Of a DNA stretch of 64,000 nt, positions 49,629-57,481 are shown one piece after another. This DNA is from Streptomyces sp. NBC_00620 (GTDB taxonomy: Bacteria > Actinomycetota > Actinomycetes > Streptomycetales > Streptomycetaceae), in contig NZ_JAPENY010000002.1 of assembly GCF_026341825.1 (NCBI RefSeq), positions 1,893,001-1,957,000 of the forward strand, written 5' to 3'. How positions within the stretch are numbered: the stretch's first letter is position 1; every line of letters begins with the position of its first letter. The translations under genes and the position numbers were made by a program. A model generated the notes under the pieces. It saw only the letters and a program-made list of their open reading frames with translations. It was not told where the DNA came from and ran no database searches.

Positions 49629-51116
49629 ATGCGGAATTTCCCGCGCGGAACCGGACACGGGGAGCGTCTCGTCAACGACGGGAACACGGGGCTCCGGGCG
49701 CCGAGGGGCGAGGAACCGGGCGGGTGGCTCGAGCGGGCTCAGGGCGGCCCCGCGGGAGAGGACACGGTCCCAGGCGGCCGTGGGCCCGAGAGCACGCATC
49801 CGGGCGGCCACAGGGGAGAAGGCACGGATACGGGCGCGCAATACGTGCAGGTCGGCGCCGAGACCTGCCCCTGGCCGACGTCCGGCCGGCCTGCTCCGCC
49901 AACAGGCCTGCGCGAGCGGCAGGTGACCGGCGGTTTCGCCGAGAGCTCCCAGGATTCCGGCGACGCCACCGGCCCACCCGCACGGATCCCTTCCCGACAC
50001 GCGCCCGCCCTGTACGAACTCCACCGCGCCGCGAGCGAGTTCCTCACCCTCCGCCACTCCGAGGAACGCCTCGGGGACCCGGCCCGGCGGATCGCCGCCG
50101 CGCACAAGGAGATCGCGGAGACTGGGACGTACCGCCACACCACCGAGGAACTCGTCTTCGGCGCGCGCGTCGCCTGGCGCAACGCCAACCGGTGCATAGG
50201 GCGGCTCTACTGGCACTCCCTGTGCGTACGAGACCGCCGGGACGTGCGGGACACGCGGGACGTCGCCGAGGCCTCGGCGGACCATCTGCGGGAGGCGACC
50301 CGCGATGGCCGGATCCGCGCGCTCATCACGGTCTTCGCGCCCGACGAGCCAGGGCGCCCCGGGCCGCGGATCTGGAACGAACAGCTCATCCGGTACGCCG
50401 GCTACGCACGCTCGGACGGCGGTGTGACCGGCGATCCGCGCAACGAGGGCCTCACCACGCTCGCCCTGCGACTCGGCTGGCCCGGCGGCCCCGGCACCCC
50501 CTTCGACGTACTGCCGTTGGTGATCCAGGGCGCCGACGACCGGCCCCGCTGGTTCGCGCTGCCGCAGGACGCGGTGCTCGAAGTGGAGCTGGGGCACCCC
50601 GAGTACACCTGGTGGCGCGCGCTCGGACTGCGCTGGCACGCGGTGCCCGCGCTCGCCAACATGTGCCTGGAGATCGGCGGTGTCTGCTACCCGGCCGCGC
50701 CCTTCAACGGCTGGTACATGGGCACCGAGATCGGCGCCCGCAACCTCGCCGACACCGACCGCTACGACCTCCTGCCGCACATCGCCGACCGCCTCGGCCT
50801 CGACACCCGCACCGACCGCTCCCTGTGGAAGGACCGCGCGCTCGTCGAACTCAACCGCTCCGTCCTGCACTCCTTCGACCGCGCGGGCGTCACGGTCACC
50901 GACCACCACACCGAGTCCCGGCGCTTCCTCACCCACCTCGGCCGTGAGGAGCGCAAGGGCCGCCGGGTCGGCGCCGACTGGTCCTGGATCGTGCCGCCCA
51001 TCTCGGGCAGCGCCACACCCGTCTTCCACCGCACCTACGAGGCGGTGGAGCGGAGCCCCGCGTACGTTCACCACCCCGAAGCACACGAAAGAGCCCGCGG
51101 CGCAGTCCTGGTCTAG
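49629..51116 (+). CDS. nos: Bacterial nitric oxide synthase (oxygenase domain only)
   Basis: Heme enzyme making NO from L-arginine. The catalytic core starts near residue 123 and is about 373 residues, as in stand-alone bacterial NOS. The heme-thiolate Cys is in 'AWRNANRCIGRLYW' (C189), the arginine-binding Glu in 'FNGWYMGTEIG' (E367), and the pterin region is 'DWSWIVPPISGSATPVF'. There is no reductase domain; electrons must come from a separate flavoprotein. The first 120 residues are Gly/Pro/Arg-rich, have relaxed third-position GC, and match no known NOS part, so the true start may be later (for example GTG 49923). No thaxtomin-type genes are nearby. Confidence 0.9.
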   Translation: MRNFPRGTGHGERLVNDGNTGLRAPRGEEPGGWLERAQGGPAGEDTVPGGRGPESTHPGGHRGEGTDTGAQYVQVGAETCPWPTSGRPAPPTGLRERQVTGGFAESSQDSGDATGPPARIPSRHAPALYELHRAASEFLTLRHSEERLGDPARRIAAAHKEIAETGTYRHTTEELVFGARVAWRNANRCIGRLYWHSLCVRDRRDVRDTRDVAEASADHLREATRDGRIRALITVFAPDEPGRPGPRIWNEQLIRYAGYARSDGGVTGDPRNEGLTTLALRLGWPGGPGTPFDVLPLVIQGADDRPRWFALPQDAVLEVELGHPEYTWWRALGLRWHAVPALANMCLEIGGVCYPAAPFNGWYMGTEIGARNLADTDRYDLLPHIADRLGLDTRTDRSLWKDRALVELNRSVLHSFDRAGVTVTDHHTESRRFLTHLGREERKGRRVGADWSWIVPPISGSATPVFHRTYEAVERSPAYVHHPEAHERARGAVLV

Positions 51117-51176
51117 ACCGCCGATCATGGACTGCTACCGTCGCCCCGGACAACGCGGGAGCGAGAGGGGTCAGCA

Positions 51177-52223
51177 GTGGCAGACGGCTTCAGGCGGCAA
51201 CAACGGGCGTTCATCGGCTCGTTCACGGCGGCGGGAGGCCTCGGCGTCCTCACCGCGGCAGTGGACCCTGGCAGCGGCGCGCTGACCGTCCTGAGCGCGG
51301 TGGACGGCGTCCCCGACCCGTCGTACCTCGCCCTGTCGCCCGCGCGGGACATGCTGTACGCGGTCAGCGAGACGGCTGACGGAGCGGTGGCCGCGTACCG
51401 CGTGACCGGCGACAAGCCGGAGCTGACGGGGACACTCGTGACGGTCGGCGGCAGCGGCCCGACACACCTGAGTGTCTTCGACGGACACGTCCTGACCGCC
51501 AACTACGGCTCCGGCAGCGTCACCGCCGTCCCCGTCCGCACAGACGGAGGGCTCGCGGGCGCCGCCTCCAGCGTGCTCCAGCACACGGGCTCGGGCCCGC
51601 ACACCCCGCGCCAGCACGGCCCGCACGCCCACCAGGTGCAGCCCGACCCGAGCGGGCGATGGGCGGTCAGCGTCGACCTCGGCACGGACTCCGTGCGGGT
51701 GTGCGCGCTGGACGGCGGAAAGCTCACGCTGCACCGCGAGTTCGCGCTGCGCCCCGGCTCCGGACCCCGCCACCTGGCCTTCCATCCACGCGGCGAACAC
51801 GCGTACGTGCTCAACGAACTCGCGCCCACCGTCACCGTCTGCCGCTGGGACGCCGCCGAAGGCGCGCTGCGGCCCGTCGGGGAGACGCCGGTGCTGTCCG
51901 GTGTCCGGGGCGGCGACGCGTACCCGTCGGGCATCGTCGTGTCGCCCGACGGCCGCTTCGTCTGGACCGCCACGCGCGGCCAGGACGTCGTCTCCGTGCT
52001 CACGCCGGACACGGTGGGCGAGGGGCTGCGGCTGGTCGCCACGGTGCCCTGCGGAGGCACCTGGCCGCGCGCGCTGGCCCTCGACCCCTCGGGGCGCTTC
52101 CTGTACGCCGCCAACGAGCGCTCCGGTGACGTGACCTGGTTCGTGGTCGACCCCGACACGGGCGTACCGAGGCGGGGCGGCTCGGTCGACGCTCCCGCGG
52201 CGTCCTGCGTGGTCTTCGGCTGA
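51177..52223 (+). CDS. Lactonase-family beta-propeller (YkgB/Pgl-like)
   Basis: Protein of 348 residues of the 7-bladed lactonase family to which 6-phosphogluconolactonase YbhE belongs. Recurrent blade motifs include 'PSYLALSPARDMLYAVSE', 'GSGPTHLSVFDGHVLTANYGSGSV', 'HAHQVQPDPSGRWAVSVDLGTDSV' and 'GSGPRHLAFHPRGEHAYVLNEL'. GTG at 51177 follows GAGAGGGG. No signal peptide is seen. Its substrate cannot be told from sequence; a strong bidirectional terminator follows. Confidence 0.85.
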   Translation: MADGFRRQQRAFIGSFTAAGGLGVLTAAVDPGSGALTVLSAVDGVPDPSYLALSPARDMLYAVSETADGAVAAYRVTGDKPELTGTLVTVGGSGPTHLSVFDGHVLTANYGSGSVTAVPVRTDGGLAGAASSVLQHTGSGPHTPRQHGPHAHQVQPDPSGRWAVSVDLGTDSVRVCALDGGKLTLHREFALRPGSGPRHLAFHPRGEHAYVLNELAPTVTVCRWDAAEGALRPVGETPVLSGVRGGDAYPSGIVVSPDGRFVWTATRGQDVVSVLTPDTVGEGLRLVATVPCGGTWPRALALDPSGRFLYAANERSGDVTWFVVDPDTGVPRRGGSVDAPAASCVVFG

Positions 52224-52244
52224 CCTCACGGCGGCACCCACGCG

Positions 52245-52277
52245 AAGGGCCCGCTCCTGCCGCAGGAGCGGGCCCTT
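52245..52277. terminator. Strong bidirectional terminator
   Basis: A perfect 15-bp stem (52245-52259 with 52263-52277, sequence AAGGGCCCGCTCCTG) closes a 3-nt loop. AA/TT at the stem ends gives short A/T runs on both strands. It lies between convergent genes and serves both. Confidence 0.85.
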
Positions 52278-52300
52278 TCGCGTTCTCTGGAGTGCCGGGC

Positions 52301-53224
52301 TCAGCGCACCGGCGCGCCCTGCGGCTGCTGCGGCGCGATGCCCAGCGCCGCCGTGTACTTGGCAAGGGCCAGCTTGCCGATCGCCGGGTACGGGCCGAGC
52401 GCCTCGGCGGCGGCGCAGCCCGCCTCCTTGGCCGCCGCGTCGAGCAGACCCGCGTCGAGCTCCGGACCGATCAGATACGGCGCGAGCGCCAGCTGCTGGG
52501 AGCCCGAGTTGCGCAGCTGCTCGGCGGTGGCCGCGATCGCGCCCTCCTCGTCGAGCGCCGCCGCCATCACCGGTACGGCGAGCCGCGCGGCCAGCAGCAT
52601 GCCGGTGATCCCGGCCGCCTGCACGGCCTCCTCGCCGCCCACAGAGGCCAGGATGATGCCGTCGGCGGCGGTCGCCACGGTGAACAGCCGGGCACGGTCG
52701 GCACGCGCCAGACCCGCCTCGGACAGGCGTACGTGCAGCCCCTCGGCGAGCAGCGGGTGCGGGCCGAGCACATCGGCCAGGTCGGCCGCGACACGGCTGT
52801 CCATGACGGCCTGGCGGATCCGGCGCAGCAGCGCGTTGTCAGGACCGGCGAGCAGGGGCACCACGACGGCCACGGGCCCGTCGGGCGCGGTCACGTCCGC
52901 ACCGGCGGCGCGGGACTGCTCGAAGCGGGCGGTGCGCTCCTCGGCGGCGCGGACCAGCACGGACTGCAGCGTGGGGAACTCGGCGTCGTCCCCGTCGAGG
53001 TACCCGATCCGGGCGTCGAGACCGGGGAGCTCGGAGCGCGCGATGCTCACGACCTCCTCGGTGAGGCTGCGTATGGCCGCGCTGGGGGTGCCCGGCACCG
53101 CGAGGACGAGCGCGGGCGCGCCCTCGGGAGCCACCAGGGCTTCCGGGCGGCGGTGCCGCCCGGGCTGGCGGGGTCGCGGCATTCGTACTGGCAGGCCGGA
53201 CGCGGGCCCAGTGGGGGAGCTCAT
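52301..53224 (-). CDS. CbiX/sirohydrochlorin-chelatase-like protein with altered active site
   Basis: Protein of 307 residues made of two CbiX-like halves: 'PALVLAVPGTPSAAIRSLTEEVV' opens the first and 'LLAARLAVPVMAAALDEEGAIAATAEQL' lies in the second. In active CbiX/SirB chelatases the first strand ends in a catalytic His (xxxHGS); here it reads AVPGTPS, so that histidine is missing. 'VVVPLLAGPDNALLRRI' replaces another usual motif. It may be a metal- or tetrapyrrole-binding relative without chelatase activity. Confidence 0.7.
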   Translation of the reverse strand: MSSPTGPASGLPVRMPRPRQPGRHRRPEALVAPEGAPALVLAVPGTPSAAIRSLTEEVVSIARSELPGLDARIGYLDGDDAEFPTLQSVLVRAAEERTARFEQSRAAGADVTAPDGPVAVVVPLLAGPDNALLRRIRQAVMDSRVAADLADVLGPHPLLAEGLHVRLSEAGLARADRARLFTVATAADGIILASVGGEEAVQAAGITGMLLAARLAVPVMAAALDEEGAIAATAEQLRNSGSQQLALAPYLIGPELDAGLLDAAAKEAGCAAAEALGPYPAIGKLALAKYTAALGIAPQQPQGAPVR

Positions 53225-53319
53225 GGCGCCGCATGTTACTGGTTTCTTGGGTTCCCCTGTTCGGGGAGGGTGCAGGTGAGCGGTATCCGTCCGCTTTTGT
53301 CTGATGAGTTACGTATAGA

Positions 53320-54333
53320 TCAGAGGTGATCAGTATGGCGGGACTGTCCCCCCGCCTCTTTGGTCACCACATGCAACATCCGCCGGTCACGGGGGAGCGT
53401 GAGCTGGTCGTTCGCCAGGTCGACCGCGATGAGCACGGCTCCGTGCAGCGGGTCTCCGGCGGCCGGTACCTGCCGGGCTTGCGGTAGTTGCTCCGCCAGT
53501 GCCTCCGTCAGTGGTACGAGGAGGGCGGCGCCCATCTTGAACAGGCCGCCGGTGAGGGCGACTTGGGGCTCTCCCGAGGGCGGGCAGACAGCGGCCGCCG
53601 ACTCGGCGATGTTCCGCGCGGCCGAGCGCAGGATGTCCGCCGCCACCTGGTCGCTCTCGGCGCAGGCGGCCACTTCGGGTGCGAAGGAGGCGAGCACGGC
53701 GGGCCGGTCGGTCCGCGGATACAGCTTGCCCGGCAGGCCCGGAATCGGACCGAACATCTCCTCGGCGCGCGCCCGCAGCGCCGCCGATCCGCCAGGGCGC
53801 CCGTCGAAGGCCCGGACGGCCGCGTCGAGACCGGCCCGGCCGATCCAGGCCCCGCCGCCGCAGTCGCCGAGCAGATGGCCCCAGCCGTCGGCCCTCCGCC
53901 AGCTCTCCAGATCCGTGCCGACCGCGATCATGCCGGTGCCCGCGGCGACGACCACTCCCGGCCGCCGGCCGAGCGCGCCCATGTACGCGGTCACCGCGTC
54001 GGCGGCCAAGGCGAGCCGCGTCACTCCCAGTTCACGCTCGAGCGCGGACGGCAGCTCGGTGCGCAGCTCGTCGCCGAGCGTGGCCAGGCCCGCGGCTCCC
54101 ACGGCGACCGCCCCGAGTTCACCGACCCCCGCGTCGGCCATCAGCTGCCGGGCCAGAGGCAGCAGTTGCTCCAGCAGATGACCGGCGTCGATGCCGCGCG
54201 GGCCGGTGCGCACCGGCTCCTCCGACGTCAGCGGAACCCCCTGGACCTCCCCGCGTACGGCGAGCGCCACCCGCAGCCCCGAACCTCCCGAGTCCACAGC
54301 CAGCACACCGGGCGGCGGGTCCGCGCCCGTCAC
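53320..54333 (-). CDS. BadF/BadG-type (N-acetylglucosamine kinase-like) ATPase
   Basis: Actin-fold kinase of 337 residues. PHOSPHATE-1 motif 'VLAVDSGGSGLRVAL', central 'GVVVAAGTGMIAVGTD', 'GWGHLLGDCGGGAWIGRAGLDAA' and PHOSPHATE-2/adenosine segment 'VALTGGLFKMGAALLVPL' fit the BadF/BadG/BcrA family, in which many actinobacterial members are GlcNAc-type sugar kinases. GTG at 54333 overlaps the uracil-DNA glycosylase stop (GTGA); the longer reading from 54507 runs inside that gene and is not real. Confidence 0.82.
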   Translation of the reverse strand: MTGADPPPGVLAVDSGGSGLRVALAVRGEVQGVPLTSEEPVRTGPRGIDAGHLLEQLLPLARQLMADAGVGELGAVAVGAAGLATLGDELRTELPSALERELGVTRLALAADAVTAYMGALGRRPGVVVAAGTGMIAVGTDLESWRRADGWGHLLGDCGGGAWIGRAGLDAAVRAFDGRPGGSAALRARAEEMFGPIPGLPGKLYPRTDRPAVLASFAPEVAACAESDQVAADILRSAARNIAESAAAVCPPSGEPQVALTGGLFKMGAALLVPLTEALAEQLPQARQVPAAGDPLHGAVLIAVDLANDQLTLPRDRRMLHVVTKEAGGQSRHTDHL

Positions 54334-55010
54334 GGCAGGCGCCAGTCCACCGGCTCGGCTCCCTGCCCGGTCAGCAGGTCGTTGGCCCGGCTGAAGGGCC
54401 GGGAACCGAAGAAGCCGCGGTCCGCGGACATGGGGGAGGGGTGGGCGGATTCGACCGAGGGCAGTTCGCCGAGGATCGGGCGCAGATTGCGGGCGTCGCG
54501 GCCCCACAGGATCGACACCAGCGGGCGTCCGCGCCCGGCCAGCGCGCGTATCGCCTGCTCGGTGACCTCTTCCCAGCCCTTGCCGCGATGCGCCGCGGGA
54601 CTGCGCGGGGCCGTGGTGAGCGCTCTGTTGAGCAACAGCACGCCCTGCCGTGTCCAGGGCGTGAGGTCGCCGTTGGACGGCTGGGGCAGGCCCAGGTCGG
54701 TGTTGAGCTCCCGGAAGATGTTGATCAGGCTGCCCGGCAGCGGTCTCACCTCGGGCGCCACGGAGAACGACAGACCCACCGCGTGCCCCGGCGTGGGGTA
54801 CGGGTCCTGCCCGACGATGAGGACGCGGACCTCGTCGAAGGGCTGCTGGAAGGCCCGTAGGACGTTCGCCCCTGCCGGTAGATAGGTGCGTCCCGCGGCG
54901 ATCTCCGCGCGCAGGAAGTCGCCCATCTCGGCGATCCGTCCGGCGACGGGTTCCAGGGCTTTCGCCCAGCCCGGTTCGACGATTTCATGCAACGGTCGTG
55001 GTGCCACGGG
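54330..55010 (-). CDS. ung: Uracil-DNA glycosylase, family 1
   Basis: Base-excision repair enzyme of 226 residues. The catalytic-water motif is 'VLIVGQDPYPTPGHAVGLSFSV', the uracil-recognition 'GVLLLNRALTT' Asn is present, and the Leu-loop motif is 'ESAHPSPMSADRGFFGSRPFSRAN'. GTG at 55010 (MAPRPL) is chosen as the family start; other in-frame starts at 55016 and 55061 add residues without homology. It is upstream of and overlaps the sugar kinase gene. Confidence 0.93.
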   Translation of the reverse strand, partial: PVAPRPLHEIVEPGWAKALEPVAGRIAEMGDFLRAEIAAGRTYLPAGANVLRAFQQPFDEVRVLIVGQDPYPTPGHAVGLSFSVAPEVRPLPGSLINIFRELNTDLGLPQPSNGDLTPWTRQGVLLLNRALTTAPRSPAAHRGKGWEEVTEQAIRALAGRGRPLVSILWGRDARNLRPILGELPSVESAHPSPMSADRGFFGSRPFSRANDLLTGQGAEPVDWRLP

Positions 55011-55188
55011 CGTCACCCTACTGCCGTACAGGCGGCGGAGATCAACCGGTGGCCGGAGCACGACCGAGGATGACCGTTCATGGGACGAACAAGGCGCCTC
55101 CTGGGCGGGGTTGTGCGCGGAACGCGAGTGAGCGTCCTGGACGTTGCGGGTGTGCTCATGGTCATGGTGGTGCGGGACCTCCGGAGTC

Positions 55189-56274
55189 TCAGTCGATGAC
55201 CGCGGCGCGCACGCAGAGGACGTCCGGCAGATGCGAGGTCAACTGCTGCCAGCTGTCCCCGTCGTCCGCCGACGCGTACACCTCGCCGTTGCGGTTGCCG
55301 AAGTACACGCCCGCCGGGTCCGCGCCGTCCGTGCACAGGGCGTCACGCAGCACCGTGCCGTAGTGGTCCTCCGTCGGGAGGCCGGCGGTCAGCGGCTCCC
55401 AGCTCTTGCCCGCGTCGGCCGTGCGGAAGACGCGGCATCGGTGCTCCGCGGGGACGCGGTCCGCGTCGGCGTTGATCGGGAAGACGTACGCCGTGTCACC
55501 GCGGTGCGGATGCGTGGCGGCGGCGAACCCGAAGGTGGAGGGCAGGCCTTCGCCGATGTCGGTCCACTGCCCGCCCGCGTCGTCGCTGCGGTACACACCC
55601 CAGTGGTTCTGCAGATACAGGCGGTCGGGAGTCACCGGGTCCTGAGCGACCTTGTGCACGCACTGGCCGAACTCCGGGTTCGGATCGGGCAGGAACACCG
55701 CGGACACACCGGAGTTGGACGGCCTCCAGCTCGCGCCGCCGTCGTCCGTGCGGAACACTCCGGCCGTGGAGACGGCGACCGTCACCGCGCGCGGGTCCCG
55801 CTTGTCGGTGAGGACGGTGTGCAGTCCCTCCCCGCCACCGCCCGGCACCCACTGCGACCGCGTCGGGTGCTCCCACAGCGGACGCACGAGCTCGAAGGAC
55901 TCGCCCCGGTCCTCCGAGCGGTACAGCGCGGCCGGTTCCGTGCCCGCGTACACCACGTCCGGCTCCGCCGCGGCCGGGTGCAGCTGCCACACCCGCTCGA
56001 GCGAAGCCCCCGTGTCCTTGGGGAACTTGACGGCGGGCTGCGCCGGCTCCGCCCATGTACGGCCCAGGTCGTCGGAGTGGAAGACGGACGGACCCCAGTG
56101 CGCGCTGTCCCCTCCGGCCAGCAGCCGCGGTGTCTCGCCCCGCGTGTCGATCGCGACCGAGTACACGGCCTGCGCGTTGAAGTACGGACTCTCGTCGAAC
56201 TCCCAGGCGCCACCGCGCCTTCGACCGATGAAGAGCCCCTTGCGAGTGCCCACCGTGAGCATTACGTCGGCCAT
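55189..56274 (-). CDS. Asp-box (BNR) beta-propeller, sialidase/Vps10-like fold
   Basis: Protein of 361 residues with at least six Asp-box repeats: SDDLGRTW, SEDRGESF, TDDGGASW, SDDAGGQW, TADAGKSW and SADDGDSW. The N-terminus is 'MLTVGTRKGLFIGRRRGG'. No catalytic sialidase residues are evident, so it is probably a binding or photosystem-II-stability-factor-like (YCF48) propeller rather than a sialidase. ATG at 56274 has GGAGG 8 nt upstream, better than the GTG at 56283. Role unknown. Confidence 0.78.
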   Translation of the reverse strand: MADVMLTVGTRKGLFIGRRRGGAWEFDESPYFNAQAVYSVAIDTRGETPRLLAGGDSAHWGPSVFHSDDLGRTWAEPAQPAVKFPKDTGASLERVWQLHPAAAEPDVVYAGTEPAALYRSEDRGESFELVRPLWEHPTRSQWVPGGGGEGLHTVLTDKRDPRAVTVAVSTAGVFRTDDGGASWRPSNSGVSAVFLPDPNPEFGQCVHKVAQDPVTPDRLYLQNHWGVYRSDDAGGQWTDIGEGLPSTFGFAAATHPHRGDTAYVFPINADADRVPAEHRCRVFRTADAGKSWEPLTAGLPTEDHYGTVLRDALCTDGADPAGVYFGNRNGEVYASADDGDSWQQLTSHLPDVLCVRAAVID

Positions 56275-56545
56275 GCCGACCACCTCCGCGACGTCGTTGT
56301 CTCAGATACGGGCCAGTCTGCACCTCGGCACTGACAGTCACCTCTGGACTTCGTGTTTCCGCAGGTCAGAACGGCCTCCTCGGCGTTCGGCCAGGTTTCT
56401 CGGCGGTCCTCGCCGGGCGCGGACGGGAGGTGGGGGAGATCCTGAAACGGACGGGTCGAGGGAGCCGGCGTGAGCATCGCGGGGACCGGTCGCGTATGGG
56501 AGGGGGATGTGGCGTGTCCGTGCGGTCGTGAGGAGGATGCCGACG

Positions 56546-57133
56546 ATGCCAGTCAAGGCGGCCTTGCGTGTTCCGAGGGTGTGGCTGTGGCGATGGCGGC
56601 GCAATCCGCTGCGGCGTCGCAGTGACACCCTGGAAGCATGGATCGTGCTCATCGCCTGGGCGCTCACCGTGTTCGGCGGGGTGTTCATCGGCCTGGCCGC
56701 GACGCAGTCCGTGGAGCACGGTCTCGCCCAGCAACGCGCCGAGTGGCACTCCGTCCCGGCGCGGCTCACCGCGGACGCGCCGGACTCGACTCCCACGGAA
56801 AGCGACGCCGACCGGGTCTGGGCGAAGGTCAGCTGGACGGCGCCGGACGGCTCCGTACGCGCAGGTCAGGCACGGGTGTCCACCGGCACCACCGCGGGCA
56901 CCCCGGTCACCGTCTGGACGGACTCCGACGGCCGCCTCGTCACCAAGCCCGCCACCGAGTCCCAGGCCCAGCTGCGGGCCTCTCTGGTGGGGGTCCTGGT
57001 CGGCATGAGCGCGTCAGTCGTGCCCTTCGTCTGCGGGCGGCTCGTGCGCGGCCGGCTGGAACGGCGGCGCATGGACCAGTGGGACGAGGAGTGGGAGCGG
57101 TTCGGGCCGCTTTGGGGGCGGAGGACCACCTGA
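56546..57133 (+). CDS. Rv1733c-like membrane protein
   Basis: Protein of 195 residues with two membrane spans, 'WIVLIAWALTVFGGVFIGLAA' near residue 40 and 'ASLVGVLVGMSASVVPFVCGRLV' near 160, flanking an extracellular domain of about 95 residues. The layout and 'RRSDTLEAW' opening resemble the actinobacterial Rv1733c family. ATG at 56546 has GAGGAGG about 7 nt upstream; an ATG at 56537 lies on the ribosome site itself. Function unknown. Confidence 0.7.
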   Translation: MPVKAALRVPRVWLWRWRRNPLRRRSDTLEAWIVLIAWALTVFGGVFIGLAATQSVEHGLAQQRAEWHSVPARLTADAPDSTPTESDADRVWAKVSWTAPDGSVRAGQARVSTGTTAGTPVTVWTDSDGRLVTKPATESQAQLRASLVGVLVGMSASVVPFVCGRLVRGRLERRRMDQWDEEWERFGPLWGRRTT

Positions 57134-57411
57134 CCTGGCGGGGGAGGTAAGGGGGTGGTGAGAATCGGCGCGCTCCGGGGTGGTGGCCCGAGTGTGTCGC
57201 GGTGCAGCCGGTTCGCGCGCGGCGCGTGGGTGCGGGCGTCAGGTACGTCGACGCCTTGTGCTGCTATTTATGCAGGTCACAGCTGTGATCTCAGGTTCGA
57301 TCGGGTGTTTTGCCGTAGCCGCGATGTGACCGAGCGCGGCTCGGGTGGCGCCCCCGGGGCAGATCGCGCACGCCCATTGCGTCCGGCTATGTCCGCCCCC
57401 TGGCATCTAAC
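57134..57411. other. Intergenic region upstream of the efe operon
   Basis: No supported gene; the small ORF at 57155-57415 has no motif. The region contains the palindrome TCACAGCTGTGA (57277-57288), a possible regulator site of unknown owner, within a relatively AT-richer stretch. Confidence 0.4.
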
Positions 57412-57430
57412 TTAGGCATGCCTACACTAA
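57412..57430 (+). promoter_or_regulatory. Iron box before the efeUO operon
   Basis: TTAGGCATGCCTACACTAA matches the iron-box consensus at 13 of 19 positions and contains the perfect palindrome TAGGCATGCCTA. It lies about 50 bp before the start codon, suiting IdeR/DmdR1-type repression by iron. Confidence 0.7.
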
Positions 57431-57481
57431 GCCCGCTTCTGGCCGTCCGGCCGTGAACTCGCTGCTGTGGAGAGGCCTGTG

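Noticed and set aside
54334..54507. N-terminal extension of the BadF-type kinase to 54507
   Set aside because: It lies wholly inside the uracil-DNA glycosylase gene in another frame and lacks kinase sequence; GTG at 54333 overlaps the glycosylase stop.
55189..56274. Annotation as an active exo-sialidase
   Set aside because: Asp-box repeats are present, but the catalytic Arg triad, Tyr and Glu pattern of sialidases is not evident and no signal peptide is seen.
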